A DNA stretch of 64,000 bases from Bacillus piscicola. GTDB lineage: Bacteria > Bacillota > Bacilli > Bacillales > Marinococcaceae. The notes under the pieces are model-generated. The model did no database searches, was not told the origin of the DNA, and saw only the letters and a program-made list of their open reading frames with translations. The stretch covers positions 1 through 64,000 of the forward strand of contig NZ_JAJJJF010000001.1 in NCBI RefSeq assembly GCF_022458745.1, written 5' to 3'. Below, in pieces: positions 1 to 8,767 of this stretch (position 1 is its first letter; each line of letters starts with the position of its first letter). Made by a program: the position numbers and the translations under genes.

Positions 1-179
1 CCTGTTCACTCTACTGATAAAATCCGATTTCATTATAGAGATGTAAATAGGTGTAGGCCGCCATCAAGATGCACACCACCTTAACAGCTGGTAAAGGCGG
101 CGATCACCGATAGGATACTTAACAAAAAAGAGTGACTTTTTTCCAATACTTATAGACTAACTAAGCGAGGGATTTTTAC

Positions 180-800
180 ATGGGAGCTGGGTTGTACCAA
201 AAACATAGTGCTTTTAATAAATCACTTGAACAAGAGCCAAAAGAATCTTTCGACCCTCTTGAAGAATCAAATCACCATAATCCAAGTCTATTAAAAAAAG
301 TTCATCAGAATGATCGACTTAGTTTTTGGTTTAGCCACTTGTATAAGGCAGGACAAATATTAACTGATCATCTTCTCGGAATTGATAACAAAATAAACTC
401 TGGTAATAAAAAGCTGAATAAAAAGGAAATTTTTGAGGTACTTCAATTACTAAAAGAATGTCATGAGGATATTGATAATTTCCGACATGATATTGCTGAA
501 TACAATCGTTATATGCTCAGTACAGATATACTATTTAAAGATGACAATGTTCAATCACTATATGAGCAATTAAGGTACATTGATTTGCTAGAGCAACGTA
601 TAATTACAGTAGGGGACAGAAAGTTAAGCGAAATTAACAATCGAAGAATGCAATTGTTTAGTCTCTTCCTGAGTATAATTGCTATAGTGGTTTCAATTTA
701 TTCAATTCTCTTAAGCTCAGATTCCAACAATATATTTGAAACCAATAAACTGCTTCAGGAAATTCGTGACGAGATAGTTGGTATAAAAGCAAATTTTTGA
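180..800 (+). CDS. Hypothetical protein with C-terminal membrane anchor
   Basis: I do not recognise this 206-residue protein. The N-terminal 150 residues are charged and predicted mostly helical. One hydrophobic segment (about residues 160-178, around FSLFLSIIAIVVSIYSILLS) precedes a short tail of about 28 residues, so it looks like a tail-anchored or single-pass membrane protein with its bulk on one side. The ATG is preceded by a GCGAGGG-like ribosome binding site. It stands alone, about 220 bp before an HNH endonuclease gene in the same orientation. AT-rich composition and the accessory neighbourhood suggest a horizontally acquired gene. Bases 1-179 hold no supported feature. Confidence 0.6.
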   Translation: MGAGLYQKHSAFNKSLEQEPKESFDPLEESNHHNPSLLKKVHQNDRLSFWFSHLYKAGQILTDHLLGIDNKINSGNKKLNKKEIFEVLQLLKECHEDIDNFRHDIAEYNRYMLSTDILFKDDNVQSLYEQLRYIDLLEQRIITVGDRKLSEINNRRMQLFSLFLSIIAIVVSIYSILLSSDSNNIFETNKLLQEIRDEIVGIKANF

Positions 801-1023
801 TAAATAATTCCCAATACTAGCAGGGACGGCCTTCTACTCAATAGATCTTACGCGAAATCGTAAAAGCGAAGCAAATGTCCTGTATATATTGTATTCGGGG
901 GTCAATTCCCTCTCAGCTAAAGTGTAAAGTGTTAGTGTGGTAATGTGAAAGAGGAATAAAAATTTCACTTTGATCTGTCTAACTGGCCTTATTATTCACT
1001 ATTCAAATTGGTGGGCTGATAAA

Positions 1024-1944
1024 ATGGAAAGAATATTGAAGGAGTTAGAACATATAGCTTCAAGTAAAATAGCAACGAACTATGACTTGTTTTCATATTT
1101 ACTTTCAAAGACGGGAACTTTTGAGGAAGTAAAAGTAATAACAAACGAATTAGAAGAGCAAGGCCATGAATTTAATCGTGAAATGTATGAGTTATTATTT
1201 GACCTCGCTAACAGTTACACAGACGGGAAAGAAATTATCAAAAAAATGAAAAGACATGGTTTTGAAATAGACCCAGTATTCCATAATAGGATTTTTTGGA
1301 AGGAAAAAAATGAGAAGGAGCTAATAGAAGCAATAAACTATTTCATAAAAATATTTAAAAGGGACCCACAATTTGATGAAATCAACAACCCTGCTATGCT
1401 TTATTATGAATATCGAAGGTCGGTAGAGACCAGGGAAAAAATAAAAACCAAGTACACCATGGTCAATTTACTGACAAACAGCAGTATGACAGATGATGAA
1501 TTTCAAAATCAAATAGAAAATACTTGGATGAATAAAAAGATAAACATAAAGGATAGCCCAAAAGAAAAGCCAAGCAAAAATAGAGCGAACAGGGAAGTGG
1601 TAAAAAGGGATACAACTGTTGCTAAAAAAGCTATTATTTTTGCTGACTATTTATGTGAAGTAAATCCGGAGCATAAAAATTTCAACTCCAAACTTACTAA
1701 TAGGAATTATGTTGAGGCGCACCACATGATACCATTAGAGTTTCAGGATAGATTCAAGTATAGCTTGGATGTTGAGGCGAATGTAGTATCATTGTGTGTA
1801 AGTTGCCATAAAAGATTACACCATGCAATTTCTGAGCAAAAGAGAGATATTATAGATGCATTGTTTAAAAGACGACAAACTAGGTTGAATGATTGCGGAA
1901 TTGGAATCAAACTGAAAGAATTGTATAGTATGTACAAAATATAA
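1024..1944 (+). CDS. HNH endonuclease family protein
   Basis: The C-terminal third carries a recognisable HNH nuclease core: EAHHMIPLE, then NVVSLCVSCHKRLHHA, giving the metal-binding and catalytic His residues and a CxxC zinc knuckle. The family cleaves DNA with a single metal ion. The N-terminal 200 residues are helical and not recognised, and probably give target or partner specificity. The open frame extends to a TTG at 970, but the ATG at 1024 follows a GGTGGG ribosome site, so I start there (306 residues). It is a solo gene in a stretch with other defence-like genes, so a restriction or anti-phage role is plausible but not shown. Confidence 0.75.
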   Translation: MERILKELEHIASSKIATNYDLFSYLLSKTGTFEEVKVITNELEEQGHEFNREMYELLFDLANSYTDGKEIIKKMKRHGFEIDPVFHNRIFWKEKNEKELIEAINYFIKIFKRDPQFDEINNPAMLYYEYRRSVETREKIKTKYTMVNLLTNSSMTDDEFQNQIENTWMNKKINIKDSPKEKPSKNRANREVVKRDTTVAKKAIIFADYLCEVNPEHKNFNSKLTNRNYVEAHHMIPLEFQDRFKYSLDVEANVVSLCVSCHKRLHHAISEQKRDIIDALFKRRQTRLNDCGIGIKLKELYSMYKI

Positions 1945-2183
1945 AATTAAGATCTGTTTTAATGTACTTGTTCGTTAAAATGCCTATGACCGATCTTAAA
2001 AGATAATAGTCTAACTACTTTCAAAGATATTCCAGAAACTAATTTAGTTTAGAAGTTAAAACAGAATTAGGTTTCGTTTTAGTTTTTTTGATAGACGTAA
2101 GAAAAATTAATAACTGATGGTTTAAAAAGTGAGATACTAGTGGTAGGTCTTAAATAGATAACTAGTCAAAAAGAGGGGTAAAA

Positions 2184-3119
2184 TTGAGTGATCGGATTAA
2201 TTTAAATATGGTTGAGAATGGATTGGATTTTATTTTAAAGTCATTACAAACCATTGATAAGTCAGATGAAGATTTAAAATACTCACTAATTAATCTTCAT
2301 GCGGGGATACAGCTTCTTTTGAAAGAGATACTTTACCAGGAGCACTGGGTGCTTATTTTCCAGAAGATAGAGAACGCTGATAATGAAAAATTGTTATCTG
2401 GAGACTTTTTAAGTGTTAACCACGATACTTTAATAAAAAGGTTACAGAATATCAGTGGTATTAATTTTGATGAGAATCTTCTTAAAAAGATGGATTGGTT
2501 ACGAAAAGAAAGAAATAAGACAGAACATTACCAATTTGTAGTGACTGCTAATGTTCTCAAATCAAATATTGTAAAGCTATTTACATATCTACTCCCTTTT
2601 ATTAAGTCTGAAATGATTGATGTGAATTACATAGAAGCTGATAATGAAAGATTTGTTGAGATACAGGAATACTTAAATGAATTTGATGAATATGTACGTG
2701 AGAGACTTGAAATGGTTCAGGTTGATATTAACAAAATTGAATTGATTTTACCTTGTCCAGTTTGTATTCAGAAAACGGTTGAATTTATAGATGAGTTCGA
2801 TGCCTTTTGCCATTTTTGTGGTGGAAATATCGATAATTTTCGCGAGAAGTATATCGACAATTTTGTTGATAGCTATACTCATGTGAGTGATGGCGGAGAG
2901 GGACCCTTGTATGAATGCCCAGACTGCGATATGGAAACTTTCTTATGTATAGGCGGAAACCAATATATTTGTTTAAGTTGTGGAGCTAGGCCAATCCAGG
3001 ATGAATTAACAACATGTCCTGGCCCAAGATGCAATGAAAAAATTGTTTACAGAAGATATGGTGATAAGGATGGAGTCAGTTTTTGCGATACCTGCATGGA
3101 TTACTTTGAGCATGCATAA
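2184..3119 (+). CDS. Protein with helical N-domain and multiple C-terminal zinc ribbons
   Basis: 311 residues starting at TTG after an AAGAGGGG ribosome site. Residues 1-190 are helical with no known catalytic motif; the segment around WLRKERNKTEHY resembles RNA- or nucleotide-binding helical bundles such as HEPN-like folds, but this is only an impression. Residues from about 190 carry paired cysteines: CPVC, CHFC, CPDC, CLSC, CPGPRC and CDTC, consistent with three or four rubredoxin-like zinc ribbons. Such ribbons usually bind nucleic acid or protein. The gene is AT-rich and isolated, with 240 bp of AT-rich spacer before it and a dispersed repeat after it. Function unknown. Confidence 0.65.
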   Translation: MSDRINLNMVENGLDFILKSLQTIDKSDEDLKYSLINLHAGIQLLLKEILYQEHWVLIFQKIENADNEKLLSGDFLSVNHDTLIKRLQNISGINFDENLLKKMDWLRKERNKTEHYQFVVTANVLKSNIVKLFTYLLPFIKSEMIDVNYIEADNERFVEIQEYLNEFDEYVRERLEMVQVDINKIELILPCPVCIQKTVEFIDEFDAFCHFCGGNIDNFREKYIDNFVDSYTHVSDGGEGPLYECPDCDMETFLCIGGNQYICLSCGARPIQDELTTCPGPRCNEKIVYRRYGDKDGVSFCDTCMDYFEHA

Positions 3120-3174
3120 TAAACAAATGTCAAAAGAAGGATTTTAACCACGTAAAAGGATGTCCTAACATGCT

Positions 3175-3280
3175 TGCTAGACTTAAATTAGCCAGTTTTC
3201 GATTGATAGAATTGAACACATCTTTCTGGGTTATTACTCCGCTCCGTTAAGCTGTATGGTGAAGGTGGTAATATAAAATC
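3175..3280. repeat. Dispersed 106-bp repeat, copy 1
   Basis: This stretch starts TGCTAGACTTAAATTAGCC and runs through TGATAGAATTGAACAC and ACTCCGCT. It matches the sequence at 16063-16170 over its whole length with scattered differences. Both copies directly follow the 3' end of a gene and both are followed by a palindromic repeat element (3316, 16320). No open frame is supported. Confidence 0.7.
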
Positions 3281-3315
3281 TTTGTTTAAATAGTAGCCTA
3301 AATAAATGCAGACTC

Positions 3316-3512
3316 GTTGATTGTAACGGAAGGCGGCGACTCCGACGGGAAAAGCATGTGAAGAGGAACTTCTGCTAAAAGCGCGAACGTCCTGTTCGCA
3401 ACGCAGAAGCCACCGCATCCTGCGGAAGTAAAATCCCGCAGGATGCGAACTTTGCTTCCGAGGAAGTTGAGGCGTTGCCCGCGGAAAGCGTCCGCCTGCA
3501 GTGGAAATCAAC
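3316..3512. repeat. MITE-like intergenic element, copy 1
   Basis: A 197-bp element beginning GTTGATTGTAACGGAAGGCG and ending GGACGC-complementary AAAGCGTCCGCCTGCAGTG followed by GAAATCAAC. The ends are imperfect inverted repeats (GTTGATT at the left, AATCAAC at the right, then AAGGCGG-type against CCGCCT). Internal palindromes include GCATCCTGCGG with CCGCAGGATGC. Related copies lie at 16320-16450 and 51216-51405. The layout resembles the palindromic intergenic repeats common in Bacillaceae; I give no family name. Confidence 0.75.
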
Positions 3513-3816
3513 CGTTGAACCACCGGATAGGGTAGTAAACCCGTTCTTATGAACCTGACTCGCAGTTTTAGCAGAAATACAATAGCACAATATAGCCACA
3601 GAATAGCGATTAACCTCTTCGGGTTTTGGCTATTTTGCCTTTTAGGGCTCATAGTTTGGTAAAGACTTTTGCAATAGATGGTACAAAGCTCCGCAAAAGG
3701 TGGTAAAAAGGACCGCAGAATTGGTAAAAACTTTTCGCCGTACTCTCATGGCAAAGATATTAACAACATATAGATAAAAAATTTCTGGAGAGCAAATGAA
3801 AAGGGGGTATCTCACT

Positions 3817-4080
3817 GTGATTGATATCGTGTGGGAGAGAATTATAGATAATGAGGGGGAAACTTTTAAACAAATAAAAGGCGGGGAATTTACCTATTCA
3901 GTAAATGGGAATAAAATTGATTTGAGCCGTACAACTCAGTCTATTTATAAAAAAAGTTTTCAGGAGGCTTTAAAACTAGTTCCACTTGAAAACACAACAC
4001 CGTTGCAGAAAAGCTTTAGAGCACCTTCCTATATTTTTGCAATAGTAATGGACAAGAGAATAAGAAAAACAGATTGGTGA
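3817..4080 (+). CDS. Small conserved-looking hypothetical protein
   Basis: An 87-residue protein if the GTG at 3817 is used; the AAGGGGG at 3801 supports it. An in-frame ATG at 3796 with GGAG upstream would add seven residues. It has no cysteine clusters, membrane segment or known motif, and is mixed alpha/beta by eye (IVWERIIDNEGETFKQIKGG, then a basic C-terminus). It is followed after 30 bp by the ParB-like gene in the same direction, so the two may be one transcription unit. This pairing could be a small two-gene module, but I recognise no function. Confidence 0.5.
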   Translation: MIDIVWERIIDNEGETFKQIKGGEFTYSVNGNKIDLSRTTQSIYKKSFQEALKLVPLENTTPLQKSFRAPSYIFAIVMDKRIRKTDW

Positions 4081-4110
4081 GACGAAACTTCTTCATGAAG
4101 GAGAAACGTG

Positions 4111-4548
4111 ATGAATCTAAGTAAAAAGAGATATCTGCGTTATAACGAAAATTATGTGCCACTTCCAAGTTACGAGGGGGATGAGATATTCCCTAATGGA
4201 ATTTTTAATTTTAATATCTCCCGTATGATGGAGTACATTCATTCAGGCTCCCTTCGTGCTGAAAGGGAAAGGATTGAGGTGAAGAGGTGGTTTACCACTC
4301 ATTATCGCCCAACTATAAATGAAGATCACATAAAAACGGTGGATGTCAGGAAGACGGTTATACAAGCAGAAATTAGGCCGGGGATTTATTCTATCATTGA
4401 TGGAAACCACCGAATGGAAAAAGCGTACCGAGCCGGTGTTCCATATATGGATTCATACAAACTGCAGGGGGAGCAACTTATACCGTTTTTCTTAGAGGAA
4501 CGAGGGTATAAGGCGTTCGTCGATTATTGGAATTCAAAATTGAACTAG
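4111..4548 (+). CDS. ParB/sulfiredoxin-like nucleotide-binding domain protein
   Basis: The 145-residue protein contains IIDGNHRMEKAYRAG at about residues 92-106. That is the GxHR signature of the ParB/Srx superfamily, whose members bind or hydrolyse nucleotides or act as nucleases; the preceding strand (VIQAEIRPGIYS) fits the fold. It lacks the HTH and dimerisation domains of chromosomal ParB, so a partitioning role is unlikely. The ATG at 4111 lies seven bases after AAGGAG; a GTG three bases earlier is less well placed. It lies just downstream of the 87-residue gene and upstream of the AbiE pair, in what looks like a defence patch. Confidence 0.6.
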   Translation: MNLSKKRYLRYNENYVPLPSYEGDEIFPNGIFNFNISRMMEYIHSGSLRAERERIEVKRWFTTHYRPTINEDHIKTVDVRKTVIQAEIRPGIYSIIDGNHRMEKAYRAGVPYMDSYKLQGEQLIPFFLEERGYKAFVDYWNSKLN

Positions 4549-4676
4549 ACTCAGTGTAGTATAAACAGGACTGCTTTTACTATTAGTGCGTTTTCTTAGG
4601 ATTAATCTGATTAATGGGACCGCTCGGTTAAACCGTAGGGAAGAGGGTGTGGCTCATGCCGATGGGGGTTTATTTT

Positions 4677-4711
4677 TTGCGTACATGCTTTAATAATGTA
4701 TAATTAAAGCA
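4677..4711 (+). promoter_or_regulatory. abiE promoter with operator over the -10 box
   Basis: TTGCGT (4677-4682), a 16-bp spacer and TATAAT (4699-4704) form a vegetative-type promoter. A perfect 9-bp inverted repeat, TGCTTTAAT (4686-4694) and ATTAAAGCA (4703-4711), overlaps the -10 box. AbiEi antitoxins are known to bind inverted repeats in their own promoters, so this is the likely autoregulatory operator. Confidence 0.7.
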
Positions 4712-4737
4712 CAAAAGCAAAAAAAGAGGTCGATTAT

Positions 4738-5331
4738 ATGAGTTATCGTGAACAATTAGAAAACCTTATTGCGGATAACAATGGAATCGTAATTACTCAT
4801 GAGGTAGAGAATCGCGGTATTCCACGCCATTATTTAACACTTCTTTTAAGAGAGGGAAAACTAGAACGAGTGTCCCGTGGGATTTACGTAACGCCCGATG
4901 CATTTGAAGATGAGATGTATATGCTTCAGATGACAAAGCCTAAGGTGGTATTTTCCCATGAAACAGCATTATTTTTACATGACTTAACGGATAGGGATCC
5001 TCTCGAGTGGTCGGTTACCGTTCCGTCCGGTTACAATGCTACTAATTTAAGGGATGAAGGTATTCAGGTATATACTGTTAAAAGATCACTACATGTAATG
5101 GGGACAACTGATTTAGAAACATTGTTTGGTAGAAAAGTTACAGCTTATAATAAAGAACGGACTATTTGTGATATTGTCCGAAATCGAAATAACATGGACG
5201 TTGCCATTTTACATGAGGCTTTAAAGAGATACCTTGGAAGTAAAGATAAAAATGTATCGTTATTAATGAAATACGCTAAAGAGTTACGGGTTCAAAATAT
5301 CTTAAGAAATTATATGGAGATTCTATTATGA
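4738..5331 (+). CDS. abiEi: Type IV toxin-antitoxin system antitoxin AbiEi
   Basis: 197 residues. The N-terminal 50 residues form the winged-helix typical of AbiEi (VENRGIPRHYLTLLLREGKL, then VSRGIYVTP). The rest matches the C-terminal antitoxin domain (FSHETALFLHDLTDRDP is a hallmark segment). AbiEi represses its operon and counteracts AbiEii without direct binding (type IV mechanism). Start: ATG after AAAAAGAGG. The stop overlaps the toxin start by four bases (ATGA), the classic coupling of this family. A promoter and perfect palindrome lie just upstream. Confident family call; target phages cannot be inferred. Confidence 0.92.
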   Translation: MSYREQLENLIADNNGIVITHEVENRGIPRHYLTLLLREGKLERVSRGIYVTPDAFEDEMYMLQMTKPKVVFSHETALFLHDLTDRDPLEWSVTVPSGYNATNLRDEGIQVYTVKRSLHVMGTTDLETLFGRKVTAYNKERTICDIVRNRNNMDVAILHEALKRYLGSKDKNVSLLMKYAKELRVQNILRNYMEILL

Positions 5332-6173
5332 AAAGTTCTACTCAAATAAAAGCCTTGATACGAAACCTTGCAAAAGAAAAGGAAATAAATGCTCAAATAC
5401 TTTTAAGAAACTATATGTTAGAAAGACTTCTAGAGAGAATCTCCATATCTGAGTATAAAGACAATTTCATCCTAAAGGGCGGCATGTTGGTTGCTGCCCT
5501 AGTTGGTGTAGATATGCGGTCGACAATCGATATGGATGCCACTATTAAATCATTTCCTATGAATCAGGAGTCTATTGAAGCTGTATGTAAGGTTATTCTT
5601 GATATGCCGATAGACGATGGAGTAGAAATGACATTGAAGCGGATTGATGAGATCCAGGATGAGGATCAATATAGTGGTTTTCGTGTGTCAATAGAAGCGG
5701 TTATGGACAATGCAAGAGTCCCAATCAAAGTTGATATTACAACTGGTGATGAAATAACACCTAAAGAAGTTATTTATACATTTGATTTATTGCTGGAAAA
5801 TAGAAGTATAGATATCCTCGCATACAATATAGAAACAGTTATTGCTGAAAAGATTGAAACGATATTAACTAGAAACATAACGAATACAAGAATGAGGGAT
5901 TTTTATGACATCTATATTCTCGTTAAGTTACAAGGTTATCGAATAGAGCGTGAATTATTAGGTGAGGCTGTACGAAAAACTGCTGAAAAAAGAGGATCTG
6001 TTTCTGTTTTACCGGATGGACAAGCTATTCTTGAAGAAGTTAGGTTGGATAAAGGTTTAGAGCGACACTGGTTAAACTACCAAAGAAAGAATAGCTATGC
6101 CGACGATATTACATGGGAAGATATCAACACGTCACTAATAAACTTGTGGAACGCAATTCAAGCCAATCTATAA
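5328..6173 (+). CDS. abiEii: AbiEii/AbiGii-type nucleotidyltransferase toxin
   Basis: 281 residues, translationally coupled to abiEi. The nucleotidyltransferase signature is visible: FILKGGMLVAALVG, then STIDMDATI (GG plus the DxD metal-binding pair, about residues 50-70). The downstream AEKIETIL and RMRDFYDIYIL motif is also typical of AbiEii. Family members transfer nucleotides to tRNA or other targets and cause growth arrest during phage infection. Length matches complete homologues and no catalytic residue is missing, so the system is probably functional. Confidence 0.92.
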   Translation: MKSSTQIKALIRNLAKEKEINAQILLRNYMLERLLERISISEYKDNFILKGGMLVAALVGVDMRSTIDMDATIKSFPMNQESIEAVCKVILDMPIDDGVEMTLKRIDEIQDEDQYSGFRVSIEAVMDNARVPIKVDITTGDEITPKEVIYTFDLLLENRSIDILAYNIETVIAEKIETILTRNITNTRMRDFYDIYILVKLQGYRIERELLGEAVRKTAEKRGSVSVLPDGQAILEEVRLDKGLERHWLNYQRKNSYADDITWEDINTSLINLWNAIQANL

Positions 6174-6633
6174 CAATTACCATACAATTTGAAGGCTTGT
6201 TAAACGCTGATCTGCTTATCCACCGCGCATTCTGTTGATATGATTGTTCGACTCAATTTCATCTTGAACTCAAGGTTTTCACAAAAAATGGAGCAACTCC
6301 CCAATTTCTGTATAATGCTAGTTACTAATCCCCCGCTAATTAATAGATTTGTAAACTCACAATTTAACCAGTGAGGAAACTTATTTTTATGAGATTTTAC
6401 ATTATTGGAATCTCAATATCATCCCTTAAAAACAGAGCGAGTATAGCAAGATAAGAATTATTTAGCATGTTAATGTCTAAAAATTATAAATATTTAAACC
6501 TATTCTGTTATTGTTTAAAAATAAAATGTGAAATAAGATTGATTATAAAATATTCAAAACATTCAGCATTACAAAGGGGTTGAGGGATAGAGGGTTGCTT
6601 CGAAAAGTTTTAATTGGCGTACCGGTGTCCTAA
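6174..6633. other. Gene-free AT-rich interval
   Basis: No open frame, hairpin with a T-run or recognisable promoter stands out here. The sequence is very AT-rich toward 6540 and separates the AbiE pair from the catabolic cluster, so it may be an island boundary. Confidence 0.4.
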
Positions 6634-6762
6634 AGAGCAAAACGGTTTTCAAAGAGGTACGGCTATCAATGTGGAGATCACAACGCGCATGTACTAAGAG
6701 AAACCGTTGATTGGGAAAGTGATCTGATTCTAAAGCTTTATAGGATAAACCATTTCTCGTAG
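6634..6762 (+). pseudogene. Possible CaiB/BaiF CoA-transferase C-terminal remnant
   Basis: A 42-codon open stretch between stops translates to a segment containing CGDHNAHVLRETVDWESD. This resembles the conserved end of family III CoA-transferases (GEHNxEVLRELG followed by a helix). There is no start codon with a ribosome site and no upstream catalytic domain in any frame. Next to an amidase pseudogene and an orphan TRAP receptor, this fits a decaying catabolic cluster. The match is short, so it could be chance. Confidence 0.3.
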
Positions 6763-6820
6763 AATAAGCGGTTACACAAGGCAAGTAAGACAAATTTTAA
6801 AAATGGAAGGGGATTTAATT

Positions 6821-7585
6821 ATGGGTAATGAGGAACTAATAACGGCTCCTAAGCTTAAGAATGTAGAGGAAGTACGGATACATAGAAAAAACAGGTTGGC
6901 CGCTGCTTTTCGTCTGTTTTCAAAGTTTGGATTTGATGAAGGACTAGCTGGACATATAACGGTACGAGACCCTGAGTATACAGATCACTTTTGGGTGAAT
7001 CCGTTTGCAATTCATTTCAGCCTAATTCGAACATCTGACTTGGTTCTAGTTAATGAAGTGGGTGAGGTGGTAGAAGGGAAAACCACTGATGTAAATAAAG
7101 CTGCCCTTGCCATTCACACCCCAATTCATAAAGCAAGACCCGACGTTGTGGCTGCAGCACACACACATGGTTTATATGGAAAGACATGGTCATCATTAGG
7201 CAGGTTACTCGACCCAATTAGTCAGGATGCCTGTGCTTTTTACGAGGACCACTCTATATTACATGACTACAGTGGTGTTGTGTATGAAGATGAGGAGGGT
7301 CAGAAGATTGTAGAAACGTTAGGGGATCGTAAGGGAATTATTCTAGGTAATCATGGTCTGTTAACGGTTGGTCAATCAGTGGAGGAAGCAGCCTGGTGGT
7401 ACATCAGCATGGAAAGATGCTGCCAATCTCAACTGATGGCTGAGGCTGTAGGGAAGCCAAAGCTCATCAACCACGAAAGTGCAAAGCTTGCTTCACAGCA
7501 AGTGGGAGCTTCCTGGGCTGGTGAGGTTCAGTTTAATTTACTTTACGATCGAATTGTTAAAGAACAGCCAGACCTCTTAACTTAG
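6821..7585 (+). CDS. Class II aldolase/adducin family protein
   Basis: 254 residues. It has the zinc-binding motifs of the fuculose-phosphate aldolase/adducin fold: AAAHTHGLYG (about residues 114-123) and LGNHGLLTVG (about 178-187). Enzymes of this family cleave phosphorylated or free hydroxy-acids or sugars; the substrate is not predictable. GGAAGGGG before the ATG at 6821 fixes the start; an earlier in-frame ATG at 6803 has none. The following genes encode a TauD-type oxygenase and a TRAP receptor, suggesting uptake and breakdown of an organic acid or sulphonate-like compound. The upstream DNA contains only gene debris. Confidence 0.85.
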   Translation: MGNEELITAPKLKNVEEVRIHRKNRLAAAFRLFSKFGFDEGLAGHITVRDPEYTDHFWVNPFAIHFSLIRTSDLVLVNEVGEVVEGKTTDVNKAALAIHTPIHKARPDVVAAAHTHGLYGKTWSSLGRLLDPISQDACAFYEDHSILHDYSGVVYEDEEGQKIVETLGDRKGIILGNHGLLTVGQSVEEAAWWYISMERCCQSQLMAEAVGKPKLINHESAKLASQQVGASWAGEVQFNLLYDRIVKEQPDLLT

Positions 7586-7668
7586 TTTTCAATCGATTTC
7601 ACAGGTATTTATTATAATAAAATTTTTAATTTATCAAAAATAATGAAATATGTTTAGGAGGATTATGT

Positions 7669-8652
7669 ATGTTAACTATGAAAAAGGAAATAATTCAAAG
7701 TCCGGCTGCTTGGAAAGGGAGCGAACTATCTGGAAGTGATTCCTGGATCTATTATTTATCCGATAAAACTATTAATGAATTTGAAAAGGCAATGCGAGAA
7801 GTCCAAAAAAAGGGGTTGAAAGCACCTGATTTCAATAAAGAAGACTTCCCAATCGACAAACTTACTGATGAAATTTCGCATTTTATTGACGAATTAGAAA
7901 ACGGGAGAGGTTTTCTGTTACTTCGTGGTCTGCCGATGGAAAGATATACTGATGAAGAGGCAAGTATTATTTATTATGGTCTCGGTTTGCACATGGGTAA
8001 ACCAGTGACGCAGAATCCTAAAGGTGATCTTTTAGGAAATGTGACTGCCATAGGTGATCCAAGCGACAAGAAGACAAGAGTTTATCAAACAAACTCATAT
8101 CTTCCATATCATACAGATTTGTCTGATGTCGTTGGTTTATTATCTCTTCGAAAAGCGAAAACTGGCGGGGAAAGTAGCTTGGTAAGTGCAATTACCATTT
8201 ACAATGAAATTTTAGAAAATTATCCAGAGTACTTGGGGGTTCTTTATCGTCCTATCTACTTTGCTCATCTCGGCGAAGAGTTACCTACTTTGTCACCGAT
8301 TTTCAGCTACCACAAGGATAAGTTGAGCTGTCGATATATGCGACAATATATTGAACTGGGTCAAGAGATGAAAGATGTTCAACTGTCAAATATAGAAATA
8401 GAAGCTTTGGATCTCATTGATTCATTACTCCATGATGAGGACAACCGTTTGGATATGATATTGGAACCTGGAGATATTCAATTTGCAAACAATTACATGG
8501 TTTTGCATTCCCGTACTCATTTTGAGGATCATGAAGACCCAGCACTTAAACGCCATCTCTTGAGGCTTTGGCTTAAAATGCCAAACGCTCGAGAGCTTGC
8601 CCCTGAATTTCCTGGTCGTAATGGTTTCCCACGCAAGAAACAACTGAGCTAA
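7669..8652 (+). CDS. TauD/TfdA family Fe(II)/2-oxoglutarate dioxygenase
   Basis: 327 residues. The facial triad is visible: HTD in LPYHTDLSD (about residues 147-149) and the distal His in YMVLHSRTHF (about 280). RHLLRLWLKMP near the C-terminus supplies the 2-oxoglutarate-binding Arg. The segment GLLSLRKAKTGGESSLVSA is typical of the gamma-butyrobetaine/clavaminate-synthase-like branch. These enzymes hydroxylate a substrate using iron, oxygen and 2-oxoglutarate. Start: ATG seven bases after AGGAGG. A strong terminator follows, so it ends a transcription unit begun by the aldolase. Confidence 0.88.
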   Translation: MLTMKKEIIQSPAAWKGSELSGSDSWIYYLSDKTINEFEKAMREVQKKGLKAPDFNKEDFPIDKLTDEISHFIDELENGRGFLLLRGLPMERYTDEEASIIYYGLGLHMGKPVTQNPKGDLLGNVTAIGDPSDKKTRVYQTNSYLPYHTDLSDVVGLLSLRKAKTGGESSLVSAITIYNEILENYPEYLGVLYRPIYFAHLGEELPTLSPIFSYHKDKLSCRYMRQYIELGQEMKDVQLSNIEIEALDLIDSLLHDEDNRLDMILEPGDIQFANNYMVLHSRTHFEDHEDPALKRHLLRLWLKMPNARELAPEFPGRNGFPRKKQLS

Positions 8653-8658
8653 GTAATG

Positions 8659-8692
8659 GGGAATACCCAATTATATTCAGGGTATTCCCTTT
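8659..8692 (+). terminator. Rho-independent terminator after the TauD-type gene
   Basis: Perfect 10-bp arms GGGAATACCC (8659) and GGGTATTCCC (8680-8689), an 11-base loop and a short T tract. Confidence 0.75.
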
Positions 8693-8767
8693 GAAATAGG
8701 TTTTCATCAGATAGATGCCATGCATGTTGAATCTTGAAACATAAAAAATTAGATAAGGAGTGTGCAG

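Noticed and set aside
890-930. tRNA or tmRNA 3'-end-like segment (CGGGGGTCAATTCCCTCTCAG)
   Set aside because: Only a T-arm-like stretch is seen; no acceptor, D-arm or anticodon arm can be folded, so at most an attachment-site relic.
3188-3652. Minus-strand ORFs of 154 and 74 codons
   Set aside because: They lie entirely across the dispersed repeat and MITE-like element; a similar shadow appears at 16310-16510 over copy 2.
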